Positions 42,726-56,309 of a stretch of 64,000 bases of DNA are shown piece after piece. The DNA comes from Rosa chinensis. Lineage: Eukaryota; Streptophyta; Magnoliopsida; Rosales; Rosaceae. Position numbers and translations under genes: made by a program. Where the stretch lies: NCBI RefSeq assembly GCF_002994745.2, contig NC_037094.1, forward strand, positions 68,676,819 to 68,740,818, in the 5' to 3' direction. Numbering within the stretch: the first letter of the stretch is position 1; each line of letters starts with the position of its first letter. The notes beneath the pieces were generated by a model. It worked only from the letters and a program-made list of their open reading frames with translations. It searched no databases and had not been told where the DNA came from.

Positions 42726-44878
42726 GAGTGTTCACTTTGTGGTATTTTTGTTTTTTTTTTTGTTTTAATCAAATTTTATAGATACTTCTTCATTTTATCA
42801 GGATATATCCTAAATATCTTATATATCAAGAATATTTGACGATATCAGAGAAATTTCACATATACGATGGAGGATAAAATATTTTCTCTCTGATATATCG
42901 GTCCTTCCAAAAAGGGAGATATCGGGAAATATATATCAGAAATATCGCAAATATTTCAATCCTTAAGAACAATAGTAATGATGGCTAAACAAAATGCAAT
43001 CACCAACACAACCTAAAAATATCCAAACTACTCTCAATTCTCATAAACGAACATCCATTATCAATCAGTTTAGCAAATCAACGATCAAGATAGCGCCATA
43101 GTCGATTGCCTCGTGTTAAAGATCAATGTCGCATTATACACCATGATGAAGATCTAATGTAGTAACACGAGACCCAAATCAACTCTTTGATTTAGACGCA
43201 TTAGGAATTTGGTTAAAAGGTTTATGGGTTCTATTTAAAGGAAGAAACTGATGAAATCCAACTATCCTTCCAAAGATGCACTGAAGAGCCATCCCCAATC
43301 TGCCATAAAGAACCACGATGAAGAACAAGACGACCGCAACCAAGAGGTGCTGTTTATACCTAGTATTAGCATATCGGCCTATCGATCATATTGTGGCCAT
43401 TTAATGAATGAAGAGATTGAGATAATTATGGGTAATTTTTAATTACTATTTTGATGATAATTATCTTGATTTGGAAGATAAATATTCATCAAAAGATTTT
43501 ATCTCTTTGGTAATGCATGGGTGATATTCGCAACGAGTAAGGAGAGCAACTTATGAAGTGGGACTTAAAGATAAGTTTTCATTTGATTAAACAAGCTGCT
43601 AGGTTGTTGTGTCAAACTGTCCAAACCAATTGATGTAATCATGCAATAATACTTGTTGAATTGGAGTAGAAGTCTGTTGCATGACCGTGGTACAACGCTA
43701 AACTAATTGCATGATTAACATTGATAAATCATACATACTAGCTGATGACGTGAGACCTTGATATACATCATGTGTATCAATTAATTAACATGCATTAGGA
43801 GTCCTAATAAGATTGAGCAATTTGAGTTCAAGAGAAAGACCACCTCGGCTTGATTATCAATGACCTCTATATAAAGAAGCATTGACAGAAGACAGAGTAC
43901 ACACACATCTCCAGTCAAAACTCTATCATGGGTTTCCTTTTATTTTTCTTAGCTCCAGATCAATTAGTTTCATTGTCGTTTCAATTCTTTAGTTGTTGGC
44001 ACTAGCTCAAGCCATTCCCTTCGTTTTTCTTGTAATCTAGTATCGATATTTCAATTATTTCCTTTGTTACTTTTTTTATAATAGTTGATAGTTTTATTCT
44101 TCAAGCAAATTATTATTTTCTTTTTCCGTTCTTTACTTTATCACTATTTACTTTCCTATTATTTACTTTTTTGCTCTTTACCTTTCTGCACTTAATCTAA
44201 AGTTTACTTCCTTGCTTTTTTACTATCGTGTTTATGCTCTTGCATTAGGAGTAGTTTAACGTAATTGTTCAGTTACTAATCACTATTTGCTTCATCCATT
44301 GAACAACCAGAAAGTCCTTGTCTCCAAGGCATCGAACCCTCAACCGAGATTGTTCCTTCCTCGGCTTTCAATTGCTTGATAAGTCAGAATCACACGCACT
44401 ACATCTACAATTGCACACTTGGCCTTTTGGCAGTGTGATGTCACGCCCTGCAATCCTTTCATCGAGAAGGACATTTGTTCCTTGATCTCTCGGCTATCTA
44501 GGCCGATGTGACTTTCAAAGGCAACAGGTGCATAATAATTTAGGAATTGAATAATGATTTCATGTTCACATTTTGAATAAATTATTTAACTTCTCTAATT
44601 CATGACTGCATCTTTATGAATTGAATAATCATTTCATCTTGATTTTTTTTAGGCATATACAAGTATAGCAGATGGATTGTGACAAGACGTTCATGTGTTG
44701 CAAAGTTAATGTTGGGAAAAACAAATGCAAAGATATAGAGAAGAGAGAGTGTAATTCTATCTTTCTAATATAGGTGTCTCTTTTAGTCATTTTATTTGGC
44801 AATGAAATTTGATTTGAAATGTGAATATCAGGAATGTGCATATAAAATTTCTCTCAAAAATATAAATAATATAAATTG
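42726..44878. other. Non-coding sequence, possible solo-LTR remnant
   Basis: At 42780-42960 there are repeated ATATC/GATAT words. A TATA-like CTATATAAAG near 43869 followed by several hundred bases and a possible end GGCAACA near 44526 could be an old LTR, but no second copy, primer site or duplication supports it. No gene recognised. Confidence 0.3.
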
Positions 44879-45104
44879 TGTTTCTTCTTTTAGAGAAACT
44901 GAAATTGAGAGGAATTTGTTGTGTATTCTCATTGATAATAGGGGCCTCTTTATATAGAAGATTACAATGCATAGAATCTCAATCATACAAGGAAAGTAAT
45001 CGTACATTGAATAGGAATCTAGATCCTTCTAATGTAACCCTATTATCACTAGGTCAAGTAACCTAGAATTTGGGCCAAACACAAATTAGGGTTTTACTTG
45101 AACA
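44879..45104 (-). repeat. 3' LTR of the decayed Copia element
   Basis: On the minus strand it begins TGTTCAAGTAAAACCC. It contains CTCTTTATATAGAAG, a TATA-like site readable in this palindromic form. It is longer than the other LTR by a few bases at its inner TTCTTCTTTT. Confidence 0.88.
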
Positions 45105-48100
45105 TTCCCCCATGTGTTGCTCAAACGCGGTGCTTCTCTCGTTGCCTCATTATAAACCTTGCCGAGTAACAAAAACCCAGTGGGACAAAAAGAACCTCGA
45201 TCGAAGGGGAAAAAGAGCATAACACACCCTTCACGTTTCGAGACCATACATGTAAACATCTCCCCCTTATGACAACGGTCATGGGAGTTCGGATAACTTC
45301 CGCAAACGATGCTACCAACATGTTTCTCGAAAGTGGAATTTAGGCAATGACTTAGTGAGCAAGCCTGCCACACTGTCCTCAGATTGAACATAGTTCACTT
45401 TGATCTTGAGGAGAGTCTGTTGTTGCTGATTATCCTTGGTGTTATCGCTTTTGATGCAGCCTTGATTCAAAACAAGTAGCATTATCCTATATGCTCGTAG
45501 GCTCATCTGTGGTAGACTTCAAACCACAATTGTTCGAACATGCGTGTATGGATCCAATCCATATACATTCACGAATCACTTCATGAAGAGCAATAATCTC
45601 TGCACTGTTCGAAGATATAGCGACTAGGGTCTGTTCTGTAGACCTCCAAGATATCATGGTCTTTACCCATGATGAACACTTAACCAGTTTGGGAACGACC
45701 TTTGTGTGGGTCAGAGAGATACCCAATATCAGCAAAACCTTCCAAAACACATGTCTTTTTGGGATGGGGATAGAGGACACTTGGCGGCGTTCCTAGTGTG
45801 TGATGGGTCTGAATCCATCATCTCTCTGTAGGGATAGAACAAGCCCATATCAATCGTACATCTCAAGTACTGAAAGATATCTTTTACACCAATCCAATGG
45901 CGTTGCGTTGGCGCAAAGCTATATCTAGCTAACATGTTCATTGCAAATGAGATGTCCGGCCTTGTGCGTTTATCTAAGTACAATAATGCGTCTATTGTAC
46001 TTATGTAGGCCACTTCCGCCTCTAGCACATCTTCGCCATCATCCTTCGGACGAAGAGGATCCTTTTCAGGATCAAGACTACGGACGATCATGGGGGTGCT
46101 TGAAGGTTTGACCTTGTCAAAATGCCTAAGCATCTATCAACATGATGCTCAAGTTCCAAACCGAGACATAATCGTGTTCTCCCAAAAATCATTTATCTCA
46201 AACTCGGATTTCAAGTGTTCAGCGGTTTCCCTTAACTCTTTAAGGGCTTCTAATGAAGATCATGTCCAACATGAACCGCTATAGAATCAGAAACTTGTTA
46301 TAGAAACACGCGGGCATATCCCTTCCTAATCAAGTAGCCACTATAGTAAGCGTTTCAATCTTATTGTAAACGCGCTCCGTGGTCTAGAGCCACTTGACTT
46401 GGGTAAATGACGTTCACCATGAACTTTCATGTATATTCCGTATCTAGATCCCCATAGAGATACGTAGTGACCACATTTGTAAGCTGTATGTTCAGTTATT
46501 CAGAAACTAACAAACTGACAGGGTAGTGGAGTGCAATGACATCCATTACGAGAGAATATTACTCATCGTAGTCGATTCCAGGGCATTTTTGTGAGAAACC
46601 TTGCGCCATAAGGCGAGATTGCCATCTCTTTTTCTCACCATGCTTTCTAACGAAGACCCATTAGTCAATAGGTTTTATGTTAGGAGGTGTTGGCATCACT
46701 GGCTCAAAAACCTTCCTCTTCGTTTAGAGAATCCAACTTAACCTGAATTGCATCTTTCCATTTAGGCCAAATCTCTCTACGTTGGCATTCATTCATCAAC
46801 AAAACGTGGTTTGATATCATCTAACTCAACAAACTCATGCGCAACGAAATGCACAACTACATCATCAATTATGATGGAGTTTCTATCTCATGTACACTAG
46901 TGTAAGTTTCATAGAGCTCTATATTCTCAGGAATAGGTTCTGACGTTGAGGCGTCCCCCAACGATAACCATAACCCGGAAGATACTCATGAAACGGATTT
47001 TGAGTGTCGATGATCAAAGGATTGGAGTGTGCCAAAGTATCCTTCAAACCCACGGGCCTCCCATGCATCCTAGCTGGGGCCATGGCCTGTAATGCCAGAG
47101 TGCCACTCTCTATGGCGTTGGCGCCATGTCTACCTCCGTGTAGGGTGGCGCTTCGTCTCTCGTAGGGACATACTTCCTTGCAGGCATGTTTGCAGCATAT
47201 TTGTGTGATCTCGTCACTTTAATAGGGATCGAGAAGAGACATAGTGGGGACAGACCACGACAATTTCTATCGTTCCTGCTGAACATCTGTGCTCTTATCT
47301 CCCCCTAACGACGGGAAGACTGTCTCATCAAAATGACAACCCGCAAATCTAGCGGTATGGAGATCACCTTGCAAGGGCATTAAGTGACGGACAATTGTTG
47401 GAGTCTCAAATCCAACGTAGTTTCCCATTCGTCTATACGGACCCATCACAGAGCGCTGTGGGGGCGCAATTGGCACATAAATGCCTCACTCAAATATGCG
47501 TAAGTATGATTCTTGTACCCAGTCACTAGCTGTAACACAGAGGTAAATTGGGTGACAGTGGGTCGTAGATGAATTAGTATAGCTGCATGCGATATTTGTG
47601 TCACCCAAGTGGATATAAGGAGATTGGTGCACATTACCAATGTCGGAGTACCATCGTAGTCGTTTCCGCAAGACCATTTGGGTGTGTACATGGGAATATG
47701 ATGTCCAACATCAGTCCCAATGCAATAATCATCTAGAATCTTCGATGTAAACTCACTAGCATAGTCAAATCCAATTAACTGACTAGGATGATTCGGGGAG
47801 TGAGCCCGTTGTCATATGATATGTGCTAGGAGTGTAGCATAAGCAGCATTACAAGTGGACAATGGCACGACACCTGACCAGCGTGTTTGCATGTCAACCA
47901 ACATCATGAGATATTTAAACGTCCGCAAGTTGGTTGAATTAGTCCATAGAATCCCCATGGATTCTATGTAAGGACAAAATGAGTATTTTCATATCCTTTG
48001 CATAGGACGGTCTCAGTCCTAACTTCCCTAAGGAACGAGCTTTGTAAAACGAGCGAGAGGCCTTAGAATCAACCAATGAGGATTTTGGTTGGGGCTAAGC

Positions 48101-49109
48101 GTCTGAAACGCTATTTGAAGCAAAGTTAGTGATTGCAGCATCACCTGGGGCGCCATCACCATGATGAACGCCATCCATGGCATCATGGATAGGAACTGTG
48201 CCAGCCCTAGGCTGGTGGTGGACGGAGGTGGTGCCCTAGGCAGCAGCATCGGTCACACTTAGTCCAGGAATCAATTTTTGATTCATGCTTCATTTCACTC
48301 GAAAGAAAGGATGTCTCCATGTGAAGTCTTTAGTAGACGGATCATCATATCATGACTAGGATTACCTATCCTGTCGTGACAAAGCCAATATATGTCTAAA
48401 TCTAAGAGATCTTCTCTCATAACTTTTATTGGATTAATAGCTCAAATAGTGACATAGAGTCCACTAGAGAGACACATAAACTTCTCTAAGATGCGCCTTT
48501 GTTCGCAATCATTAGAGGTATTGCAATGGAACTCATTTCCGTTCTCTATATGTGTTTTCGCATGGAATCCGTTGGCTATTCATAGGTGCGATTCGCCCTA
48601 GAGCGTAGAGAGTTTTTGTGATAGTAATCAAGGTGCCATTTGGCAAAGGGAACTTGGGCTATTCCATGTCCTTGAGTTAATACTGATGGCCCAGCCATCG
48701 TAGTCACAAAGTCATATGCTTAGAATCAAAATGGAGTCATAATGAAAAGAACTCGATATTTTATTCATAAGCCAACGGAGTTACATCATTGTCACTTTGA
48801 CCAAAGAAAATCTAATCCAATAAACTAGCGAATGCAAAACATTGCTAGTCATCTAACTCCTTTCCGTAATTCCAATGTAAATGTAACCAGGTGAGTATAG
48901 AGATGTCGGTGGAGCAAAGCTCACTTAAGTACCACTTATCTCAAAACCTTCCTAGACATCACATTTACATTGAGTACGCCTACTTTGAAGAAAGACTAAT
49001 ACCATTGGCATCTACTACAAAAATATATGGCAATTGCCTATTACATCTCTTGGAAAAATAAAGACTTAAACAAAATTGGCGATCTATTGATCCCAGCCAG
49101 ATTTGTAGT
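45105..49109 (-). pseudogene. Copia pol of the decayed element
   Basis: Only fragments are readable. Integrase C-terminal motifs are at about 47476-47267 (PIAPPQRSVMGPYRRMGNYV, GFETPTI, ARFAGCHFDE). RT palm/connection is at 46133-45729 (RTRPDISFAMNMLARYS). RNase H remains are near 45700-45312 (EIIALHEVIRECIWI, LLTKSLPKFHF). Protease and the catalytic integrase core are too eroded to place exactly. Many stops in each segment show an old copy. Confidence 0.75.
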
Positions 49110-50178
49110 CTTCAACCCTTCATTCTAGATCATCTTCTTGATCTTCTTGTTCCACGTAGTGAGCTTCTCTTGCTTCACAATATGCTTTGTAGGCGGTGAT
49201 CAGTTCTTCACGTGCTTTACAAATGTGTGCCCAATGATCAGACACTCCACATCGAGAACATACATCTCTTTGCTCGAACTCCATTGATTGAGGCACTTTG
49301 AAAGCGTCATTTAGATGGCTCTTAGTATTGGTGGCTCCACCAACATGGCCAGAGGCGTTGCCTCCCTCTCTCTTTCCACGTTGACCTCTTCAGTTCTGTG
49401 TTCGCCTATTTTGGCGGTCACCTTCCCAAATAGAGCGATTATATGGACCAGAACGTCCAAATGTATCCCTAAGATTAGGGTTTCGCTCTTGATGCCCTTT
49501 CTTTAGGGCACGATTATAATTGGATTTTGGAATATGTTTTGTTCCCACGGATCTCGAATTATAGTTATTCACAAGGATGTTGTCATGCTTTTCAGTGACA
49601 TTCATAGCTCCAATGAGCTCATGAAACCTTGTGATTCGTTCTGCAGCAACATCGATTCGATAGTTCTTAGCAACCATCAATGCAGAGACGGGGAAGGTAG
49701 AGAGAGTCTTCTCAATCAACATCGCATTTGTGATCTCTTTACCATAGAATTCCATTAAAGATTTAATGCGAAGTGCTTCCGAGTTGTAGTCAAGAACTGA
49801 CTTGAAATCACAGAAGCGTAGGCTATGCCATCTCACTTCTAGGTCAGGAAGCAAGGAGTCACGGACGTTGCCAAATCTTTCTTCGAGTGAGACCCACAGC
49901 CTTCTGGGGTCATCTTCATTGATACACTCGTACTAGAGCAAATCATCCATATGACGAGTCATTAAGATGATGACTTTCGCCTTATTTGCCTCTAAGGCTC
50001 CTCTATTTGCTTCCAAACCTTGAGGTTGATCAACAGTTAGCACATCCTGGCTAGGCTCGAGAATCGTATCCAGAATTTCATTGGCCTTGAGATGCTGGCG
50101 GACATCACGAACCCACCTATGATATCCAGAGCCAATTGTTCCCAATAGAGCAAAGTCCAATTTGTTCAGGTTACTCAT
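49110..50178 (-). pseudogene. Copia gag of the decayed element
   Basis: The start at 50178 (MSNLNKLDFALLGTIGSGYH) is typical of Copia Gag. The UBN2 part is at 49854-49390 (LMEFYGKEITNAMLIEKTL). A knuckle CSRCGVSDHWAHIC lies near 49219-49262. A stop near 49933 and a frameshift break it. Confidence 0.8.
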
Positions 50179-51088
50179 CCTGAAAGAGAACAAGAAATTA
50201 GGGTTAGTTTCAGAGCATAAAAGCTACCACAAAAACATATAAAATTTCTGAGCGTAGTCGCTTTCAAGAAATTAGGAATTTCCGAGCTTAATCGCTTCCA
50301 AGAAATTCAATTCCAAGAGGGGTTGGATTAGATCGAAACAATGATGTGTTTGTGGTCGATCATAACTTCTCAACAAACTCTAAGTTTGGAGGACTCTACA
50401 AGCTCTAAGCTTGGAGTGAGCACGAACCCCCACAGTTCGGCTTAATTAAGTCTCCCTTTGAAAAACTGCCGGAAATCTTGACCGGAAAAGTTGGCCAGAA
50501 AAATGTGGCCGGAAAAGTTGCCGGAAAAGTCACCGGAAAAAGGTTGACCGGGCTACTGACATGGCAGGCAGAGGGACGCTGACTGTGTGCTTGCGTGGAT
50601 GCTGACGTGGCTCGAGCTGGACCTCTTTTGCTTCTGGGCTTCTTCCTGCTACTGGGCCTAGGCTGCATAGCTGCTTCTGGGCCGAGGCTTGATCTCTCTA
50701 GGCTGGGCTTCTGGGCCGTCTGTATTGGGTTTCTGGAGGGATGCAGATGCAGATCGTAATGAGAACGTCAGGACTTCTACTGGCTGGTCTGGGGTCTTGA
50801 CTGCCGGTTCCAAGAAAGTTGTCACCGGTTCCCTGATCCTGGGGTGGTGTTGCAGCTTCTGACAAATGGTGGCTGTGATTGGTGGATGGAAGGATGCGAA
50901 ATCAGGCAGAAGATCGACGGATTCTTCTTGGGGGCCAGTTCGTTCACTTCTGGTGGCCGGTTCAGGTCGATTCCGGCCGGTTCTGGGGGTGGAGCCGCCG
51001 GTTCTATGTTCCTGGGATTGAGATCTTCAAGGTGGGCTGTGGTGGTTTCTGAGATTTGAAGGTTACGAATTTAGGGTTTCAGGGTTAA
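50179..51088 (-). other. Leader region of the decayed Copia element
   Basis: About 0.9 kb between primer site and gag start. It contains several near-repeats of GGCCGGAAAAGTTG (50475-50545). Open frames here do not resemble a known protein. Confidence 0.5.
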
Positions 51089-51106
51089 GGCTTCGTGCTG
51101 ATAACG

Positions 51107-51325
51107 TGTTTTACAGAAATTGAAATTGAGAGAAATTTGCTGTGTATTCTCATTGATAATAGGGGCCTCTTTATATAGAGGATTACAATGCATAGAATCT
51201 CAATCATACAAGAAAAGTAATCGTACATTGAATAGGAATCTAGATCCTTCTAATGTAACCCTATTACCACTAGGTCAAGTAACCTAGAGTTTGGGCCAAA
51301 CACAAATTAGGGTTTTACTTGAACA
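51107..51325 (-). repeat. 5' LTR of the decayed Copia element
   Basis: Pairs with 44879-45104. The primer site follows on the minus strand. Confidence 0.88.
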
Positions 51326-51806
51326 TTTCTATTATTATTAAGTTTTGGAGTGAGAGAAAAAATATTTATCTTCTCAATAATTTGTCGTTTTAACTAAAAA
51401 TAGGCGGTTTAGTGAGCATATCGATTATGAGTCCCGATAGAAACTCTCATGTTTAAAACACCATAGTAGTCCAAATTCAATTAGAAGTGAGAAAAAATAA
51501 CAGGTTAAAATTTTGGGATAATGACCATTAACTACAATGGGCCATTAATTCTTCTCACGCGTAGGATTTATATTTCGCTGCCCATGCGGTCGTCTTTAGG
51601 ATGAGTAACAGTAGCGGCCCATTTGCACAAAAACAAAAGGGCACAACAAGTTCTGGTTAATTACGACAATTGCCATAGCTGTCATTTCAATTTTCTCTCA
51701 AACCAAATCATTCAAATCTAGTTCTCCCAAAATCAAAGAGATCCCAAAATCAAAATTGTCTGAAAATAAAAATCCTCTCTAAATCGACATCTAGGGCTCC
51801 GGTGAA
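51326..51806. other. Unassigned sequence between Copia and tandem repeats
   Basis: No gene or repeat recognised. Confidence 0.4.
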
Positions 51807-52079
51807 GCAAGGGCGCAACCCCAGCCATAAAGCAAGCACGTGACCCGGCGGCGAAGCAAGCGCGCGACCCCAACAGCGAAACAAGCGCGCGACCTGGTGA
51901 AGAAGCAAGGGCGCGACCCAAACGATGAACTAAACTCGCAACCCCTACGGCAAACCAAGAGTGCGACCCTGGCGGAGAAGCAAGGGCGTGACCCCGACGG
52001 GGTACCAAGCACGCGACCTTGGCGGTGAAGAAAGCGTGCGACCCCAGCGACGAAGCAAGGGCGCAACCCCAGCGTCAGT
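51807..52079 (+). repeat. ~25-bp minisatellite, about 11 copies
   Basis: Units follow the pattern GCAAGGGCGCGACCCCAGCG plus GCGAA. They are GC-rich within A/T-rich flanks. The period is not a multiple of three, so the overlapping open frames on the minus strand are probably not genes. Confidence 0.85.
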
Positions 52080-52455
52080 AGCTATAGTGTTGAAGGACAG
52101 TAGAGAAATTTGCAGTTACTGAAGGTCATTAGTTATAGTCTAATTTTTGTGCTATGCATTCAACATTGTCGAAATTTGATTATGCTTAGTAGCTTTAGCT
52201 TTAGTAGCTATAGTCTTGAAGGACAGTAGAGAAATTTGTAGTTACTGAAGGTCAGTAGGTATAGTCTGATTTTTGTGCTATGCATTCAACATTGTCGAAA
52301 TTTGATTATGCTTAGTAGCTTTAGCTTTAGTAGCTATAGTCTTGAAGGACAGTAGAGAAATTTGTAGTTACTGAAGGTCAGTAGGTATAGTCTGATTTTT
52401 GTGCTATGCATTCAACACTGTCGAAATTTGATTATGCTTAGTAGCTTTAGCTGAT
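52080..52455 (+). repeat. 126-bp tandem repeat, three copies
   Basis: The phrase TAGT(C/G)TTGAAGGACAGTAGAG recurs at 52085, 52211 and 52337, exactly 126 bp apart, with very few differences among copies. Confidence 0.93.
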
Positions 52456-53490
52456 AAATTTTGGTTGAGAAATTCTTAGGGTCAATACCTTCAGCCTCAT
52501 GTTGTCACAGTCTCTCCCTCAGGTAAATGATTTTGGTTGAGAAATTTTGATTATTTCAATGGTTGAGAAATTCTAAGGGTCAGTAGCTTTAAAAAAGAAA
52601 TTAACATTTAGACTATTGAGGGCCAGTATTCTATTAAGCGTTAGTAAACCTATGTGCTTTACAACCTCATTTTTATGTATAGCGAGGTGGCGAAAATTGA
52701 TGTTATGTGGCTGATAATAGTACAAAAATGAATTGTCTGAGCTTATTGACAGTCAGTAGCATTAAAATGCTACAATATGTGCAATCTATGATTATTGAGA
52801 GTCAGTAGCATTAAAATTCTGCAATATGTGCAATCTATGATTATATGGACCCTCTAAACATCATTAGCTGTAGTTTCTGAGGGTCAGTAGCTGTAGTTTC
52901 TGAGATTTCTTTGTCATGAGGAAAAATGATGAGTTTTGTGACTAACAATAATACAAAATGAATTATATGAGCTTTAGTTTATGAGGGTAAGTAGCCTTAG
53001 CTTCATGATTTCACTAACCCTATATTTACTGCAAACTCATTTTTATGTTTTTTTTCTGAGGCTCAGTAGCTTTAGATGATTTTATTTGTATTGCAACCTC
53101 ATTTTTATGTTTATTTATGAGGGTCAATAGCTTTAGCTTCATGGTTGCATTCACTTGATTGCACGAGGTATTCAACTCAAATCTATTATCGGTTCGGTTG
53201 AGCTTGCATTTTTAGATAGATTTCTTAGCTTTACTTTATGGAAGGGTCATTGAAATTATGTCTACCTATAGGCTCTGTGGATATTTGATCTTATTACTAC
53301 TATTAGTCTTCTTCTTTTTTTTCTACTTGAAATTATGGTCATTGATCTGTTGCAACTATGAGGATCTTTTGATTAGGTGTTTTGCATTTTTATAAGCTAC
53401 ATTAATGATTTCTTAATCAAATTGAGGGTCAGCACACTATTAAGGGTCAGTAAACTACTGAGGCTCAGTACTCATATATTTACATTTATC
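52456..53490 (+). repeat. Degenerate repeats of GAGGGTCAGTAGCTTTAG
   Basis: The motif and variants (GAGGGTCAGTAG, GAGGCTCAGTAG, GAGAGTCAGTAGC) recur many times at irregular spacing, along with repeated ATTTTTATGTTT. This probably shares ancestry with the 126-bp repeat, which contains GAAGGTCAGTAG. Confidence 0.65.
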
Positions 53491-53626
53491 ATATACACAG
53501 ATTAATTTCAAATGGCAAAGAGGAATGATGTTGCAATAGACAAAGTGGATGTACCGATTGAAGAACATGAGAAGAACCATGGTGGTTAGATTTGTTCACC
53601 GTGACGAGAGCTGGTATTCGAAAGGG

Positions 53627-55038
53627 AGTCGTTGTTTCAGTCTCTAACATTTCAATTTCACCTAAAAACTCCCTAAACTCTCCAATTTTACCCAATAGGT
53701 CCTTGTCGTCAACTTTCGGTCGAAAACTTAGTTATTTTGCTGACGTGGTATCCCTTTCACACTACAATGTCCGTTTTACCCTCACTAACAAAAAAAATTA
53801 ATTTTTTTTCCTCCTCTTTCTATTTTCTTTTTACCTCTTCTTCCATCCCTACTCTTCGCCTTCTCTTCCTCCCCTCTGATCTCTTCTCTCTCTAAGATTA
53901 TTACATCCCGGATCTCAAATTACCGGTTTACTAGTTTTTTGGACTGTAAACGACACATTTTTTTATTTTTTACTCCGTTTCAATCTTTTAGGGGGCCCAA
54001 AAAGTTATCTTGATGTATCGCTCATCATTTGAGAAAATTTTCTTCATGAAAGTTGTAGAGGACGGTAAACCAAGTCTGTGGATATGTGGCACACTTAAAT
54101 CGGAGTTCATATGTGAAAGTTATAGTTGAAAAACTAAATTTACTGTTTATGGTAACTTTCTATTTATAGAGAAAGTTACTGTGGTAAGTTTCCATTTCAG
54201 AAACTTACCCGGCAGTTTCTCTCTCCTCCCTCTTTCTCTCTTCCCGACATCTTCACCTTCTTCCAGCCATATCTCTTCCATCCGGTGACGGATTTCAACA
54301 CCGCATGTATCATTGGAAAGCTCTCTTCCCCCTCTTCAATATTGTAGTGTTTTGGTAGCTTGTTATGGCCTGTGGAAGGTGCAGCAAGGAGATGAAAGTC
54401 ACTGTAGCGCCGTTTCTTCAGGTTTCCTGGTTTTTTTTTCATCGATTTGCCACCGTGCGGCCACCAAACGGAGAGCCACCGATCTTGTTATAACCGCCTT
54501 CTCCTCCTCCACAAGCCTATAGCAGTAGGTCACGGCAATTTGGCCGGAGAAGAAAGAATTGAAGCCATGGAGTTTACTGTAGCAGTTCGGCGGGTTCCTT
54601 GTTTTTTCTGCAACTCCGGCAGGTTTTGTGGACAATCAAAGTATCAGAATTCTTCCCTCCTCAACCTCAGAGGTCGAGGAGGTCAAATTGGAGGAAAAGC
54701 AAGTCGGTATCTAAGACGGAATCGACACAGTCTTTCAGAGAGAAGAGATCAAAGAGTAAGAGAAGGCCAAAGAGCAGGGATGGAAGAAGTAAAAAGAAAA
54801 TAGGAAGAGAGAGTGAACAGTTTTTTTTTTTTTTGGTCAGTGAGGGCAAAACAGACATTTTAGTGTGAAAGGGATGTCACGTCAGCAAGATAACTGAGTT
54901 TTTGACAGAAAGTTGACGGCAAGAACCAATCAGGTGAAATTGGAGATTTGAGAGTTTAGGGAGTTTTTAGGTGAAATTGAAATGTCAAGGACTGAACCGT
55001 CGACTGTATAAGTTTATGGAGTAAACAGTATTTTATCC
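53627..55038 (+). mobile_element. Mutator-like element with long inverted repeats, left end eroded
   Basis: The left arm (53627-53790) and right arm (54845-55005) are inverted copies over about 160 bp (TTTCAATTTCACCTAAAAAC, GACGTGGTATCCCTTTCACA). The right side continues to GTAAACAGTATTTTATCC (to 55038), the type of end seen in the element at 60865, but the corresponding left end is missing. No target duplication found. The interior has no recognised gene. Confidence 0.7.
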
Positions 55039-56309
55039 TAATATTAATGGATCGATTTAATTACTAAGTTTCAAACCAAAAAAATATAACTTTGGCTCTT
55101 TTATGTGTAGACAAACAATTCAGCTGCTTAATCATTCAGAATTGGCTCTAGAAACTGGAAAGAACTGCAAGTCGTGTATGTCAGAATGATAATGAAGCTC
55201 ACTACATTAAATCTGCAATCTCTCAGAATGATATTGAAGCCCAGAACATTAAGTCTGTAGAGGTTATTTTGGTAATTTAATAGTTAACATAATCAATTCA
55301 AAAAATGAAGGAAAACAGCTGCATGGGCCTGGACCTTGCGCAAGGTTCAGCTACAATACCGCAAGGGAATTGAAAAAAAAAAAAAAAAAAAAAAGTCTGC
55401 TATTGGTAATAAATGGGCTGAGGTTGTATGTATTGGTAATTTGCTATAAAATTTGTCTAAATCATGAATTCATGCTTTCCTATAATTTTAGAGTTTGTTA
55501 TAAATATAGAAAATCAAACTTTCTCTGTCTTCAATTTCTCTAAACTAGAAAAATGTTAAGGGAAGTTGCTGGAGGAAAGTAATGTCTACTTTTCTCTAAA
55601 ACCAACTTAATTAAGGAAAGCAGTTGAAGTTAAATTTCGCATCACAGTCATTTAAATTTCTATTGTCTTATCTGTTTTCTCCAAGTGCTTATGTATTTAC
55701 TGGACCAAATGCATTACTATCAAAAACCATTTGATGCCTCGCACTCATTGAAACAGAGTAATTGATTGATTGATAATCCTAGCTAGAGGATTAATGAGCT
55801 TAATTTTGACAACTAAGAGCATATATATGCATACCTCTTACTTTCAAAGCTCTTTCCAAAGCCTCCCTGCAGGCAGTTTTGGCCGTCCCAATCATAAGTG
55901 AAACATTTCCCTCCTGCAGGAGTATTGGATAGCGTACAAAGCTAGTATGAAGAAAACTAGAGTCTTTTATCGTACATATATGCATGAAAGAGCCAGCATG
56001 AAGCAAATTTCATCCTTAATACACAACACTTATTAAAGCCGTTCTTGCACACATTCTATTGGTACGTCCCCATCTGGACAATCAATTGGAATCCAATATA
56101 TTAATCTGTATTTTTATCCTCAAACAGAATGCAAACTTAAATAATCAGAAATTCAAAAGAATTTACGTAGGATCCATAATCATATACTACATTTGCAGCC
56201 ACTTATCTTTCTACTATGAAATGATCGAGCAAAGTTATTTTGTTTACACAAGTCAAACTCATAAGGATGTGCCGCACCTTCTCCACTTAAGCAAAACCAA
56301 AGATGAGCA
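55039..56309. other. Sequence downstream of the PGG exon; no gene recognised
   Basis: A 68-codon minus frame at 55800-56006 is not recognised. The part next to 56310 is probably the 3' untranslated region of the PGG gene. Confidence 0.45.

Larger units (their letters stand above)
44879..51325 (-). mobile_element. Decayed Copia LTR retrotransposon
   Basis: LTRs at 44879-45104 and 51107-51325 are closely similar. The minus-strand primer site is CGTTATCAGCACGAAGCC (about 51089-51106), and the polypurine tract ACACATGGGGGAA abuts the left LTR. Gag and knuckle lie at the right and RT/RNase H at the left, in Copia order. No matching target duplication is visible (AATTG left, TTTCT right). The coding region is full of stops. 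Confidence 0.9.

Noticed and set aside
43500..44530. Solo LTR
   Set aside because: TATA-like site and possible CA end only; no paired copy, primer site or target duplication seen.
51733..52066. Two overlapping minus-strand 91-codon ORFs
   Set aside because: They lie on a 25-bp minisatellite, a period that is not a multiple of three.
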